Shown: piece after piece, positions 56,675 through 64,000 of the stretch | Numbering within the stretch: the first letter of the stretch is position 1 | How the letters are laid out: each line of letters begins with the position of its first letter | Source: Methanobrevibacter sp. | GTDB taxonomy: Archaea; Methanobacteriota; Methanobacteria; Methanobacteriales; Methanobacteriaceae | Reading direction: 5' to 3' | NCBI RefSeq assembly: GCF_015062935.1 | Contig: NZ_SUTM01000008.1 | Span: 1-64,000, forward strand | DNA length: 64,000 bases | Notes under the pieces: model-generated | Databases searched by the model: none | What the model was told of the DNA's origin: nothing | The model's input: only the letters and a program-made list of their open reading frames with translations | Made by a program: the position numbers and the translations under genes

Positions 56675-56680
56675 CCAAAT

Positions 56681-57187
56681 CTAAATTAATTCCTTAACCA
56701 TGTGAGTGGTTTCATCATAGTCATCTTCTTCAATGGTTATTTTATAACCCAATGATTTCCAGAAAGGCAGTGCTGCATCAAGATACCTGTGAGTATGCAA
56801 GTAAATTTTTGAATAACCTGCATTTTTTGCAAAGTCTTCCATTACATTGACAAGCCGGCGGGCAATACCATGTCGCCTGTAGTTTCCATCAACCATAAGT
56901 CTCCAAATACTTGCAGTATCATCTTTTGAATAAACACCCTTGAATAAGTCATAATCCTTATCATATGCCCTGATTCCTGCTGTAGCTACAATCTTATCAC
57001 CATCCCAAGCAACAAACATGCAATTGCAGTCAGGTGAAATGTAATATTCCTTCATACCGTCGATATCATAGTGAAATTTTGGAGTGGGACCTATACCATA
57101 TTCAATCATAATTTGGCCATATAAGAATTCCTTAACGTCCTCTATTTCATTTATATCATCACTAATTTCTCTAATAACAACATTCAT
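56681..57187 (-). CDS. GNAT family N-acetyltransferase (paralogue 1)
   Basis: A 168-aa acetyltransferase. The acetyl-CoA loop region is ASIWRLMVDGNYRRHGIARRL near residue 90, followed by KIYLHTHRYLDAALPFWKSL. It shares IGIRAYDKDY/F, SIWRL and YLHTH with the GNAT at 61778, and both begin MNV-I: they are paralogues bracketing the importer. It lies 53 bp downstream of the permease gene and is probably co-transcribed with it. The substrate is unknown; a small amine, or the imported compound, is possible. Confidence 0.85.
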   Translation of the reverse strand: MNVVIREISDDINEIEDVKEFLYGQIMIEYGIGPTPKFHYDIDGMKEYYISPDCNCMFVAWDGDKIVATAGIRAYDKDYDLFKGVYSKDDTASIWRLMVDGNYRRHGIARRLVNVMEDFAKNAGYSKIYLHTHRYLDAALPFWKSLGYKITIEEDDYDETTHMVKELI

Positions 57188-57240
57188 AATATCACATGAA
57201 AAATAAAAAAAAATAATAAGGAAAATAAAATTAATTTCCC

Positions 57241-58095
57241 TTATTCTTGAGCAGTTTCAGGATTAAGTAATTTTTCCACATTTTCCCCAATAAGGTCAAA
57301 TAATAATACAACAATCAGTAATGACATACCAGGATAAAATGCTAGCCACCAGTATCCGGATGACAGATAATGCATGGACTCTGATAAGATAACTCCAATT
57401 GCAGGTTCATGAGGAGGTAATCCGAATCCTAAAAATGTAATAGCCGCTTCGTGCATAATAGCATGAGGGAACATTAAAATTACACCAACAATAATCTGAG
57501 ATACCACCAATGGCAAAATATGTTTGGTAGCAACCCATATTTTAGATCTTCCAAGATTTTCAGCCAGATGGACATATTCTTTAGTTTTAATCTCTTTTAC
57601 TTCAGACCTGAGAACTCTTGCCAAAGGAGTCCAATGAGTTAAACCAACACCCATTACAACACCAAACACTCCACCACCGAACATGATGGAAACAAGAATA
57701 ATTAAAAGAATATGTGGAATGGAACCGAATAAATCAATTATTCCAGCAACAATTTCATCTGCAAGTCTGTTGAAACTTGAAAATAAACCTAAAATTATAG
57801 AAATAATTGTACTGACCACCGATGCAATGAATCCTACCATCAAACTTAACCCGAGACCTGCAATAGTTCTTTGAAACATGTCTCTTCCCATCCAGTCTGT
57901 ACCGAAAAGATGTTCAAAGGAAGGCATCTGATTTGCACTAATGAAACTTGTAGGAATATCCCTGACAAAGTATCCTGAAACAAATACAGAAATAATAACT
58001 AAAGCTGAAATAATAATTATCACAAGAGTTTTAGTCCTAAGATTTGCAGGATATAAAAACCATTGCCTTTTTTCATCAGTTTTCTTTTTAATCAC
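57241..58095 (-). CDS. ABC importer permease, DppC/NikC type
   Basis: Inner-membrane permease of an oligopeptide/nickel-class importer, about 284 aa with six membrane segments. After the first segment comes FGTDWMGRDMFQRTIAGLGLS, the DppC-type motif, and later EAAITFLGFGLPPHEPAIG, the ATPase-contact EAA loop. The start is uncertain: the longest frame begins with TTG at 58125, but AGGAGAG lies upstream of the GTG at 58095, which I choose. It overlaps the partner permease. The substrate (peptide, nickel chelate or other) is not decided. Confidence 0.9.
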   Translation of the reverse strand: MIKKKTDEKRQWFLYPANLRTKTLVIIIISALVIISVFVSGYFVRDIPTSFISANQMPSFEHLFGTDWMGRDMFQRTIAGLGLSLMVGFIASVVSTIISIILGLFSSFNRLADEIVAGIIDLFGSIPHILLIILVSIMFGGGVFGVVMGVGLTHWTPLARVLRSEVKEIKTKEYVHLAENLGRSKIWVATKHILPLVVSQIIVGVILMFPHAIMHEAAITFLGFGLPPHEPAIGVILSESMHYLSSGYWWLAFYPGMSLLIVVLLFDLIGENVEKLLNPETAQE

Positions 58096-59077
58096 TGAAC
58101 TCACTCTCCTTAATTCTTGGGTCAATCAGGTAATAGGAGAGATCCGCAAGCAAATTACCTACAAACACAAATATTGCACTGAAAATTACAATTCCTAAAA
58201 ACAGCGGCACATCACTTTGAAGTCCTGCGGCAACAGCCGTCTGTCCGATTCCAGGATATGAAAATACCTGTTCCACTAAAACAGCACCGCCAAATAACTC
58301 ACTGAATGATAAGAATTGTAGAGTTATTGCAGGAAGCAGGATATTTCTTATTCCATGATTTTTGACTAAATCCCAACCTTTTTCTCCTCTTGATTTAGCA
58401 AATAAAACATAATCAGAGGATAAAACTTGGATTAACTCGTTACGAGTATACATTGCAATAGGTGCAAGACCGACCAAACTTAATGTTAAAGTAGGAAGCA
58501 CAAGCCTTGTTGCCCATTCCATAAATGTAGCATCAGTACTTCTAACACCGATAGGGACTCCAAAACCAATTGGGAACCAACCTAAATAGACTGAAAATAC
58601 CATTAAAATAAGCATTCCAACCCAAAAGGAGGGAGCAGATTGAATTGCATAACAATAAACTTTTACTGCTTTATCTATCAAAGATCCTTTATTTTTACCA
58701 GCAACCACTCCGAAAACAAAACCTAATACACCACTTAATATCCATGATATTGCCATCAATACAATTGAAGCCATAAATTTCTCGAAAATAATGTCAATAA
58801 CAGGAGCACGATAAATTAAGGATGTACCCAGGTTACCTTGAACCAAATCCAATAACCAGTGATAAATTTTTGTTGGTAAAGGAACATTTACACCGAAATA
58901 ACTTTCCAAAATAGCTCTCTGACCTTCAGAAACAGCAGCTCCTTTCAGATAAGTAGTTACAGGATTAATAGGGGATAAATCTAATAAAATAAAACTGAAA
59001 ATTGCAACAACAATCATCAAAATTATAAATCTTATTAATTTATAACCAAAGAATTTTAAAATTTGATTTTTATTCAA
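58088..59077 (-). CDS. ABC importer permease, DppB/NikB type
   Basis: The other half of the importer channel, 329 aa with six membrane segments: VAIFSFILLDLSPINPVTTY (N-terminal), SYFGVNVPLPTKIYHWL, and the EAA-like loop SSDYVLFAKSRGEKGWDLVK followed by HGIRNILLPAITLQ. The start is TTG at 59077, supported by AAGGGGGT upstream. It follows the substrate-binding protein gene by 52 bp. Confidence 0.92.
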   Translation of the reverse strand: MNKNQILKFFGYKLIRFIILMIVVAIFSFILLDLSPINPVTTYLKGAAVSEGQRAILESYFGVNVPLPTKIYHWLLDLVQGNLGTSLIYRAPVIDIIFEKFMASIVLMAISWILSGVLGFVFGVVAGKNKGSLIDKAVKVYCYAIQSAPSFWVGMLILMVFSVYLGWFPIGFGVPIGVRSTDATFMEWATRLVLPTLTLSLVGLAPIAMYTRNELIQVLSSDYVLFAKSRGEKGWDLVKNHGIRNILLPAITLQFLSFSELFGGAVLVEQVFSYPGIGQTAVAAGLQSDVPLFLGIVIFSAIFVFVGNLLADLSYYLIDPRIKESEFSD

Positions 59078-59129
59078 TAATAAACCCCCTTAAAGTATTT
59101 AAAAAAATAAAAAAAGGAAAAAGGATTAA

Positions 59130-60746
59130 TTAAGCTGTAGAGTTGGTTCTTGTCCAATCACAGATGTTAATTAATACATCGTTTCCTAAACCGTCAGGTT
59201 GATTACCAATATCGATTCCATCTTTGATGAAGTAGTTGTAGTCATAATTGACTAACCATACAAATGGAGCGTCACCAGCAGGACCCCAACCTCCGCCATT
59301 AACTAAAGCGGATTGAGACCATAAATCGTTTGCAGTACTTAAATCACTGGAATGCATTGCTTCATCCATTAAGTTATCGGAATCAGTATTGTTATATAAG
59401 TTAGGGTTCATATAGAATCCGTCTGCCTCTTTACTGTGGTATTGTTGGTAGATGGATTTATATGGGTCTGGAGAAGTTTGTTGCATTAATGCAGCTGAGC
59501 AGTACATGTTTTGGTAAATAGTATCCCAGTCAGCACCTACTAAATTAACTTCAATTCCAATTTCTTTTGCTTGTTCAGCGAATACTGTGGATAAAGATTG
59601 TCTGTCAAGATAATCTGGCGGGTAGTATAAATCAAATGATGCTTTTACACCATCTTTTTCAACTATTCCATCACCATTAGTATCGTTCCATCCGCCTTCA
59701 GCCAATATCCTTTTAGCTTCATCAACATTACTGTCATTGACTTTAGCATCAGGATTTGCATAATCCCTGGTATCTACACTTGTATATTCAGGAGTAGCGT
59801 GTCCGGAGAAAATTTCATCACACATTTTTTGACGATCAACACCAACGTTTAATGCTTCTCTGATTGCTTTATCGGAAGTTACATTGTTTCCTATTTTATA
59901 GGTACCATTGTAAGAATCACCATTGTCAGGGAGATAAGGTAAAGATACACCCTGTGCCCTACCTGCTGATTTTTCAATGAATTGATATCCGTCAACAGAT
60001 TGGTTCAATGCTGAAGTAGCAACAGGCACTACATCAATTTCGTTTGATTTAGCTAATTCTAACCATGTAGATTCTTCAGGGAACAATAAGGTTAATTGAG
60101 TAAAGTATGGTTTTTCACCATAGTAATTATCGTTGATTTTGAATATTGCTTGTTGGCCTTTATCCCAGTGGTCTAAAACATAAGGTCCAGTACCGATTGG
60201 GTTTTCACCGTAGGTATTGTTATCGTATGAATCAGAAGGAACAATACCCAAATATCTTAAATCATAAATAAAAGTTGATCTTGGTTCAACTAAATTAAAT
60301 TCTACTGTGGTAGCATTAACTGCAGTTGCATTTTCAAGATTGGTTAAATCTAAATCAGATTCTGTTGCTTTTGCAGTGTTGAATGTAAATGCTACATCTT
60401 CTGCATCAAAAGTGGAATTATCTGAAAATTTAACATCATTTCTTATATTTACTGTCCATGTTTTTCCGTCACTGCTGATTGAGTAATCAGTAGCAAGGTC
60501 CGGTTCCATAGTTCCATTTTCGCCTGTTTTAAATAAACAGCTTTGTACTAAAGGATTATAGTTTTGGTGTCCGCATCCCCAACCCGTGAGAGGATTAAAA
60601 CCTGCTTCAGGTTCTTTAATGTTACTGTGAGCAGCTACAGTTAAATGAGTAGGATCGCTGTCAGCAGAACCTCCCATAAATGCGAATGCTGCAGCAACAA
60701 TAACCACTAAAGCTACAACCCCACCAATTAATATTTTTTTATCCAT
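59130..60746 (-). CDS. ABC importer substrate-binding protein (SBP family 5, DppA/NikA/OppA-like)
   Basis: A 538-aa extracellular binding protein. An N-terminal hydrophobic segment (ILIGGVVALVVIVAAAFAFM) anchors it; no lipobox is seen. Family 5 features are EPDLATDYSISSDGKTWTVN, VKFSDNSTFDAEDVAFTFN, NPIGTGPYVL, and KAIREALNVGVDRQKM. I start at the ATG at 60746, with GGTGA 7 nt upstream. The ligand may be a peptide or a nickel chelate; nickel would fit a methanogen, but no specific ligand residue can be read. Confidence 0.92.
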   Translation of the reverse strand: MDKKILIGGVVALVVIVAAAFAFMGGSADSDPTHLTVAAHSNIKEPEAGFNPLTGWGCGHQNYNPLVQSCLFKTGENGTMEPDLATDYSISSDGKTWTVNIRNDVKFSDNSTFDAEDVAFTFNTAKATESDLDLTNLENATAVNATTVEFNLVEPRSTFIYDLRYLGIVPSDSYDNNTYGENPIGTGPYVLDHWDKGQQAIFKINDNYYGEKPYFTQLTLLFPEESTWLELAKSNEIDVVPVATSALNQSVDGYQFIEKSAGRAQGVSLPYLPDNGDSYNGTYKIGNNVTSDKAIREALNVGVDRQKMCDEIFSGHATPEYTSVDTRDYANPDAKVNDSNVDEAKRILAEGGWNDTNGDGIVEKDGVKASFDLYYPPDYLDRQSLSTVFAEQAKEIGIEVNLVGADWDTIYQNMYCSAALMQQTSPDPYKSIYQQYHSKEADGFYMNPNLYNNTDSDNLMDEAMHSSDLSTANDLWSQSALVNGGGWGPAGDAPFVWLVNYDYNYFIKDGIDIGNQPDGLGNDVLINICDWTRTNSTA

Positions 60747-60787
60747 ATCTTTTTCACCATAAAAAATCATTAAATTATTATTAAAAT

Positions 60788-60831
60788 AAAAGTAATACTT
60801 TTAAGAATAATTTTACTTAATAAGTAATACT
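60788..60831. promoter_or_regulatory. Paired GTAWTAC palindromes upstream of the substrate-binding protein gene
   Basis: A perfect 15-bp palindrome AAAAGTAATACTTTT (60788-60802, centre 60795) and AGTAATACT (60823-60831, centre 60827) lie 32 bp apart centre to centre. TTACTTAATAAGTAA overlaps between them. They sit where the minus-strand core promoter should be, suggesting a repressor site. The same pair with the same spacing occurs at 62351-62397. Confidence 0.6.
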
Positions 60832-61042
60832 AATTTGATTTATTTTAATATGTTTTATAATTTACAAAAACAACATATAAAAACATATTTATTACTTCTA
60901 AATTATTATTGATAAACTAAAAAATATTCAAACTTAGCAGATAAAAAATAACAGATAGACAAATAAAAAAAGAAAAATCCCCTAATTAAAAGAAAATAAT
61001 CAGAAAAATAAAACAGAAACATATACAAGAAAATTATCAAAA

Positions 61043-61049
61043 GTAATAC
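61043..61049. promoter_or_regulatory. Single GTAATAC site upstream of the QueG-like gene
   Basis: AAAAGTAATACAAAA has the same core as the paired sites, placed about 42 bp before the ATG at 61091 and just upstream of a TTTAAATAA TATA-like stretch. No second core lies 32 bp away, so this may be a weaker member of the set. Confidence 0.4.
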
Positions 61050-61090
61050 AAAAATTAAATTTAAATAACATCACAGTTAAATATTGGCTC

Positions 61091-61783
61091 ATGACTATTT
61101 CTTTTGAACTAAAAAACTATTTGCTGAAAAACGGTGCAATAGAGGTAGGATATGCAGATATAGAAAATTTCACACCCAAAAAAGACTTAAATACAGGCAT
61201 TGTTTTTTATATCACATACCCCAAGGAAATAATAAAAAATATGAAAAATGCACCCACAAAAGAATATGTAGAAGAATTAGTTAGTTTAAACACACGTTTA
61301 GATGAATTAGGTATGAAATGTGAAGAATATCTGATAAATAAAGGTTTTAATGCATATGCCCAAACAAAAAAAAGATTGGGAACTGATTTTGGTGAATTTA
61401 ATTCCTTTGAGCTACCACATAAAACCATAGCCACACGTGCAGGTCTTGGCTGGATTGGAAAATCAGCACTATTTACAACAAAAAAATACGGATCCGCCTT
61501 AAGATTATCCTCTGTTTTAACTGATGCACCTTTAAAAATTGGAACTCCAATACTAAAATCCCAATGTGGAAAATGTATGGAATGTAGAAATGCATGTCCC
61601 GGAGGCGCCATAAGCGGGAAAGAATGGAACTACAGACTTAAACGTAACGAATTTTACGACGATAAAAAATGTGAAAAATATGCATTAAAAGTTTCAGAAG
61701 AAAATCTGGGAAAAGCAGATACGGTATGTGGAAAATGTATCTATGCATGTCCACATACACAAAGATATATTAAAAAATCATAA
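61091..61783 (+). CDS. QueG-like (epoxyqueuosine-reductase-related) Fe-S protein
   Basis: A 230-aa protein related to QueG/cobalamin-dependent reductases. It has TRAGLGWIGKSALFTTKKYG, then two cluster motifs: CGKCMECRNACPGGAISG, and CGKCIYACPHTQ with an earlier KKC. At 230 aa it is shorter than bacterial QueG (over 300). Archaea make archaeosine, not queuosine, so tRNA epoxyqueuosine is an unlikely substrate. Its position between importer arms suggests reduction of, or metal release from, an imported compound; that is inference. Converges with the GNAT gene (6-bp overlap). Confidence 0.8.
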   Translation: MTISFELKNYLLKNGAIEVGYADIENFTPKKDLNTGIVFYITYPKEIIKNMKNAPTKEYVEELVSLNTRLDELGMKCEEYLINKGFNAYAQTKKRLGTDFGEFNSFELPHKTIATRAGLGWIGKSALFTTKKYGSALRLSSVLTDAPLKIGTPILKSQCGKCMECRNACPGGAISGKEWNYRLKRNEFYDDKKCEKYALKVSEENLGKADTVCGKCIYACPHTQRYIKKS

Positions 61784-62338
61784 TTTTACAGCATAGCGAA
61801 AATCATTCGCTGAAGGATTAATTTCTAATCCCCTAATAGTTTTATCCATATGAACTGTTTCAAGCTCATCATTTGCATCCAGAACAACAACAAAACCCAT
61901 CTTTGTCCAGAATTCCAAAGCACCATTTAAATTCTTATGAGTATGCAAGTAAATTTTTTCAAAATCGGCATCATTGGCAAAATTTTCTGCAATACTGAAT
62001 AATTTTGAAGCTAAACCGCAACGACGATATTCCTCATCAACAAACAGTCTCCAAATACTGGAGGTTGCATCTTTCGAATACAGAGATCCAAATTCAGAAA
62101 AATCTTTGTCATAAGCTCTAATGCCAATTGTTCCAATAATTTCACCAGATTTAAAATAAGCGACGAAAAAATTATTACGTTCAGGATTAATGTAATAATC
62201 CTCCATTTTTATAATATCTTCATGCCATTCAGGAACATAATCATACCCAAATTCTTTTTTAATCATTTTAAACAAAAATTCTTGAACATCCCTAATCTGT
62301 TTTGAATCATTGCCTAACGGTTTAATTATAACATTCAT
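61778..62338 (-). CDS. GNAT family N-acetyltransferase (paralogue 2)
   Basis: A 186-aa paralogue of the GNAT at 56681: IGIRAYDKDFSEFGSLYSKD, SSIWRLFVDEEYRRCGLASK, EKIYLHTHKNLNGALEFW. It carries an extra C-terminal tail of about 20 residues (LEINPSANDFRYAVKL). Its promoter contains the paired palindromes: a minus-strand TATA-like ACATATATTTTG lies between them. It is divergent from the ATPase gene. Confidence 0.85.
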   Translation of the reverse strand: MNVIIKPLGNDSKQIRDVQEFLFKMIKKEFGYDYVPEWHEDIIKMEDYYINPERNNFFVAYFKSGEIIGTIGIRAYDKDFSEFGSLYSKDATSSIWRLFVDEEYRRCGLASKLFSIAENFANDADFEKIYLHTHKNLNGALEFWTKMGFVVVLDANDELETVHMDKTIRGLEINPSANDFRYAVKL

Positions 62339-62350
62339 GAAAACACCCGT

Positions 62351-62397
62351 AAAAGTATTACATTTATTACAAAATATATGTTATTAGTAATACTTTT
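62351..62397. promoter_or_regulatory. Paired GTAWTAC palindromes between the GNAT and importer ATPase genes
   Basis: AAAAGTATTAC (62351-62361, core centre 62358) and GTAATACTTTT (62387-62397, core centre 62390) are inverted 11-bp arms, 32 bp between core centres. The minus-strand TATA box lies between them. The spacing equals that at 60788-60831. Confidence 0.6.
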
Positions 62398-62479
62398 TTA
62401 AATATTTTGATTAACTTTAATATTGATAAAGTACAAATTAGTATTTAAAGATTACCATTTGATTATGTAAGGTGAATAT

Positions 62480-63427
62480 ATGGAGAAATTACTAGATGTA
62501 GAAAACGTTTCAATTTCATTTATACAATACACAAAAGGTTTGAATCAGCAAAACCTGCAAGTTATCACCGATTTAACATTAGATATCTCCGAAGGTGAAA
62601 TTTTAGCAGTTTTAGGCTCAAGTGGATCTGGAAAAAGCCTTCTTGCACATGCAATTTTCGGAATTCTTCCAGAAAATGCAAAACTAAACGGAAAGATAAA
62701 ATTCAAAGGAAAAGAACTGTCTCAAAAAGACAAGGAAGAGATAAGAGGAAAAGATATGGTTCTTGTACCACAATCTGTTAACTTCCTTGACCCCTTAATG
62801 AAAATATCCGACCAGGCAATTGGCCATACAGAAAATGATGCGGAAAGAAATGAAAAGAAACAGAAACAAAGAAAAATATTTGAACATTACAATCTTGGAC
62901 CAGAAGTAGATGAAATGTATCCTTTCCAACTATCAGGAGGAATGGCAAGAAGAGTATTGGTATCAACAGCATTACTATCCAATCCAAAACTTGTGGTAGC
63001 AGACGAACCAACCCCAGGTTTAGATGAAAAAACTGTGAAAGAGACTCTGAATCATTTTAAACATATGAAAGATGACAACATAGGCGTTTTATTAATCACA
63101 CACGATATTCATGCGGCACTAGAAGTGGCGGATAGAATAGGAATATTCTACTCAGGATACGTAATAGAAATAGCAGAAAACAAAGACTTCACAGGAGATG
63201 GAGAAAACCTCCTACACCCATACACAAAAGCACTATACAAAGCACTGCCAGCAAACGGATTCGAACTAACTAAAGGACACCAACCACTACACGGAGAAAT
63301 ACCAAACGGATGCCCATACTACGACAGATGCGAAATGCGCTTTGACAGATGCAAACAGGAAAGACCACAACTAATCGACCTGGGAAACAAAAAAGTAAGA
63401 TGCTTTAAATACGAAGAAGGTGATTAA
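62480..63427 (+). CDS. ABC importer ATPase, DppD/NikD type
   Basis: First ATPase of the importer, 315 aa. Walker A is GSSGSGKSLLAHAIFG (near 47-56), the Q-loop VPQSVNFLDPLM, signature LSGGMARRVLVSTAL, Walker B LVVADEPTPGLD, switch His in ITHDIH. The C-terminal cysteine domain CPYYDRCEMRFDRCKQERP is typical of oligopeptide/nickel-class ATPases. GGTGA precedes the ATG. The second ATPase follows 2 bp later. Confidence 0.93.
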   Translation: MEKLLDVENVSISFIQYTKGLNQQNLQVITDLTLDISEGEILAVLGSSGSGKSLLAHAIFGILPENAKLNGKIKFKGKELSQKDKEEIRGKDMVLVPQSVNFLDPLMKISDQAIGHTENDAERNEKKQKQRKIFEHYNLGPEVDEMYPFQLSGGMARRVLVSTALLSNPKLVVADEPTPGLDEKTVKETLNHFKHMKDDNIGVLLITHDIHAALEVADRIGIFYSGYVIEIAENKDFTGDGENLLHPYTKALYKALPANGFELTKGHQPLHGEIPNGCPYYDRCEMRFDRCKQERPQLIDLGNKKVRCFKYEEGD

Positions 63428-63429
63428 CA

Positions 63430-64000
63430 ATGAAACTCAAAGCAGAAAACATATCTTTCAAATATCCTTCCGCTAAAAATTACATATTAAAAGACATTAA
63501 TCTTGAACTTGACAATAATAAGGTAATTGGTTTAATTGGTGACAGTGGAAGTGGAAAATCCACATTATGTAAAATCTTATCAGGATATGTAACAAAATTT
63601 GAAGGGAGGGTTACATTCGATGGAAATCCATTGCCTAAAAAAGGATTCAAACCTGTACAATTGATTTATCAACACCCTGAAAAGGTAATGAATCCAAAAT
63701 GGAAAATGAAAGAGGTTTTGGAAGAATCATGGGATGTTAATGATGAAATGCTGTCAGAATTCGGTATCCAAAAATCCTGGCTGACAAGATTTCCTCAAGA
63801 GTTATCCGGTGGAGAACTTCAAAGATTCTCCGTTTTAAGGTCACTTAATCCAAATACCAAATTTTTAATTGCAGATGAAATGACCACCATGCTTGATGCA
63901 ATCACACAGGTGCAGATTTTAGATTCAGTTTTGAAAATAGTAAAACAAAGAAACATGGGATTTTTACTTGTAAGTCATGACATGGATTTGGTGGAAACCA
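63430..64000 (+). CDS. ABC importer ATPase, DppF/NikE type (cut by window end)
   Basis: Second ATPase, only the first ~190 residues in the window. Walker A is GDSGSGKSTLCKILSG, Q-loop IYQHPEKVMNPKW, signature LSGGELQRFSVLRSL, Walker B FLIADEMTTMLDA, switch His SHDMD. No stop is present before the edge. It completes the two-ATPase arrangement expected for the importer whose binding protein and permeases lie on the other strand at 57241-60746. Confidence 0.92.
   Translation, partial: MKLKAENISFKYPSAKNYILKDINLELDNNKVIGLIGDSGSGKSTLCKILSGYVTKFEGRVTFDGNPLPKKGFKPVQLIYQHPEKVMNPKWKMKEVLEESWDVNDEMLSEFGIQKSWLTRFPQELSGGELQRFSVLRSLNPNTKFLIADEMTTMLDAITQVQILDSVLKIVKQRNMGFLLVSHDMDLVET

Larger units (their letters stand above)
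56112..56680. other. Gene-free AT-rich stretch between truA and the acetyltransferase
   Basis: 569 bp with no supported gene. It holds the truA promoter region, two inverted repeats (56170-56196 and 56239-56297), and at its far end a hairpin terminator for the importer/acetyltransferase operon. GAGGAGGG at 56163-56170 precedes an ATG at 56181 that opens a 10-codon frame inside the first hairpin. Confidence 0.5.

Overview
The window is archaeal and methanogen-derived, most likely from the order Methanobacteriales and close to Methanobrevibacter. The evidence is a very AT-rich sequence with archaeal TATA boxes and GGTGA/GGAGG ribosome sites, a tailless histone, thermosome, Hel308, NOB1, diphthine synthase, archaeal lipid genes (carS and a Tes-like radical SAM gene), methanofuran genes (mfnD, mfnF), heterodisulfide reductase hdrCB, and six methanogenesis marker genes. 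No rRNA, CRISPR array, insertion sequence or prophage was seen. Genus-level placement is inference; the methanogen placement is firm.

Layout. 1-8 kb: a membrane-anchored M14-like protein, a small metallophosphoesterase operon, hdrCB with an unusual acidic N-terminal extension on HdrC, and a run of lineage-specific proteins, including a 51-residue ribbon-helix-helix-like gene. 7.86-8.30 kb: two tandem copies of what looks like a ~125-nt small RNA gene, with promoter, conserved hairpins and a T-run terminator. 8.3-13 kb: dphB and trm5 (divergent, 35 bp apart), an mtnA-family isomerase, ppaC, and the remnant of a dead metallophosphoesterase gene. 13-18.3 kb: mmp3-mmp6-mmp5-mmp15-mmp17 followed by nifB, a set matching the ATP-driven activation of methyl-coenzyme M reductase. 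18.4-25.3 kb: a secreted nuclease, the nob1-DUF2117-mmp2-DUF4013 operon, a 9 x 11-bp tandem array, and an operon of three winged-helix regulators with moaB. 25.3-32 kb: pyrE, bacterial-type exonuclease VII (xseAB), cbiZ, thermosome, and a coiled-coil protein built of 31-residue repeats. 32-40.5 kb: lysC-dapA-dapB-asd, S17e, chorismate mutase, GHMP shikimate kinase, a glycosyltransferase, cbiD, and a thioredoxin-like protein. 40.6-56 kb: hel308, elp3, deoC, tRNA-Val/tRNA-Phe, histone, MtaB-type methylthiotransferase, hacB/leuD, tes-carS, mfnF-mfnD, wecB, truA. 56-64 kb: a 570-bp gene-free stretch with two inverted repeats, then an oligopeptide/nickel-type ABC importer split into two divergent arms (substrate-binding protein and permeases on minus, ATPases on plus, cut by the window edge). 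This importer flanks a QueG-like Fe-S protein and two paralogous GNAT acetyltransferases.

Most worth a second look: (1) the duplicated small RNA at 7.9-8.3 kb; (2) paired GTAWTAC palindromes with identical 32-bp centre spacing at two promoters of the importer cluster, suggesting one dedicated regulator; (3) the acidic HdrC extension with an internal start that would give the normal-length protein; (4) nifB beside the MCR-activation marker operon; (5) the 11-bp-periodic 99-bp array between nob1 and the FilR1-type regulators. Starts were revised in about twenty genes where a ribosome site, TATA box or overlap favours a codon inside the longest open frame.
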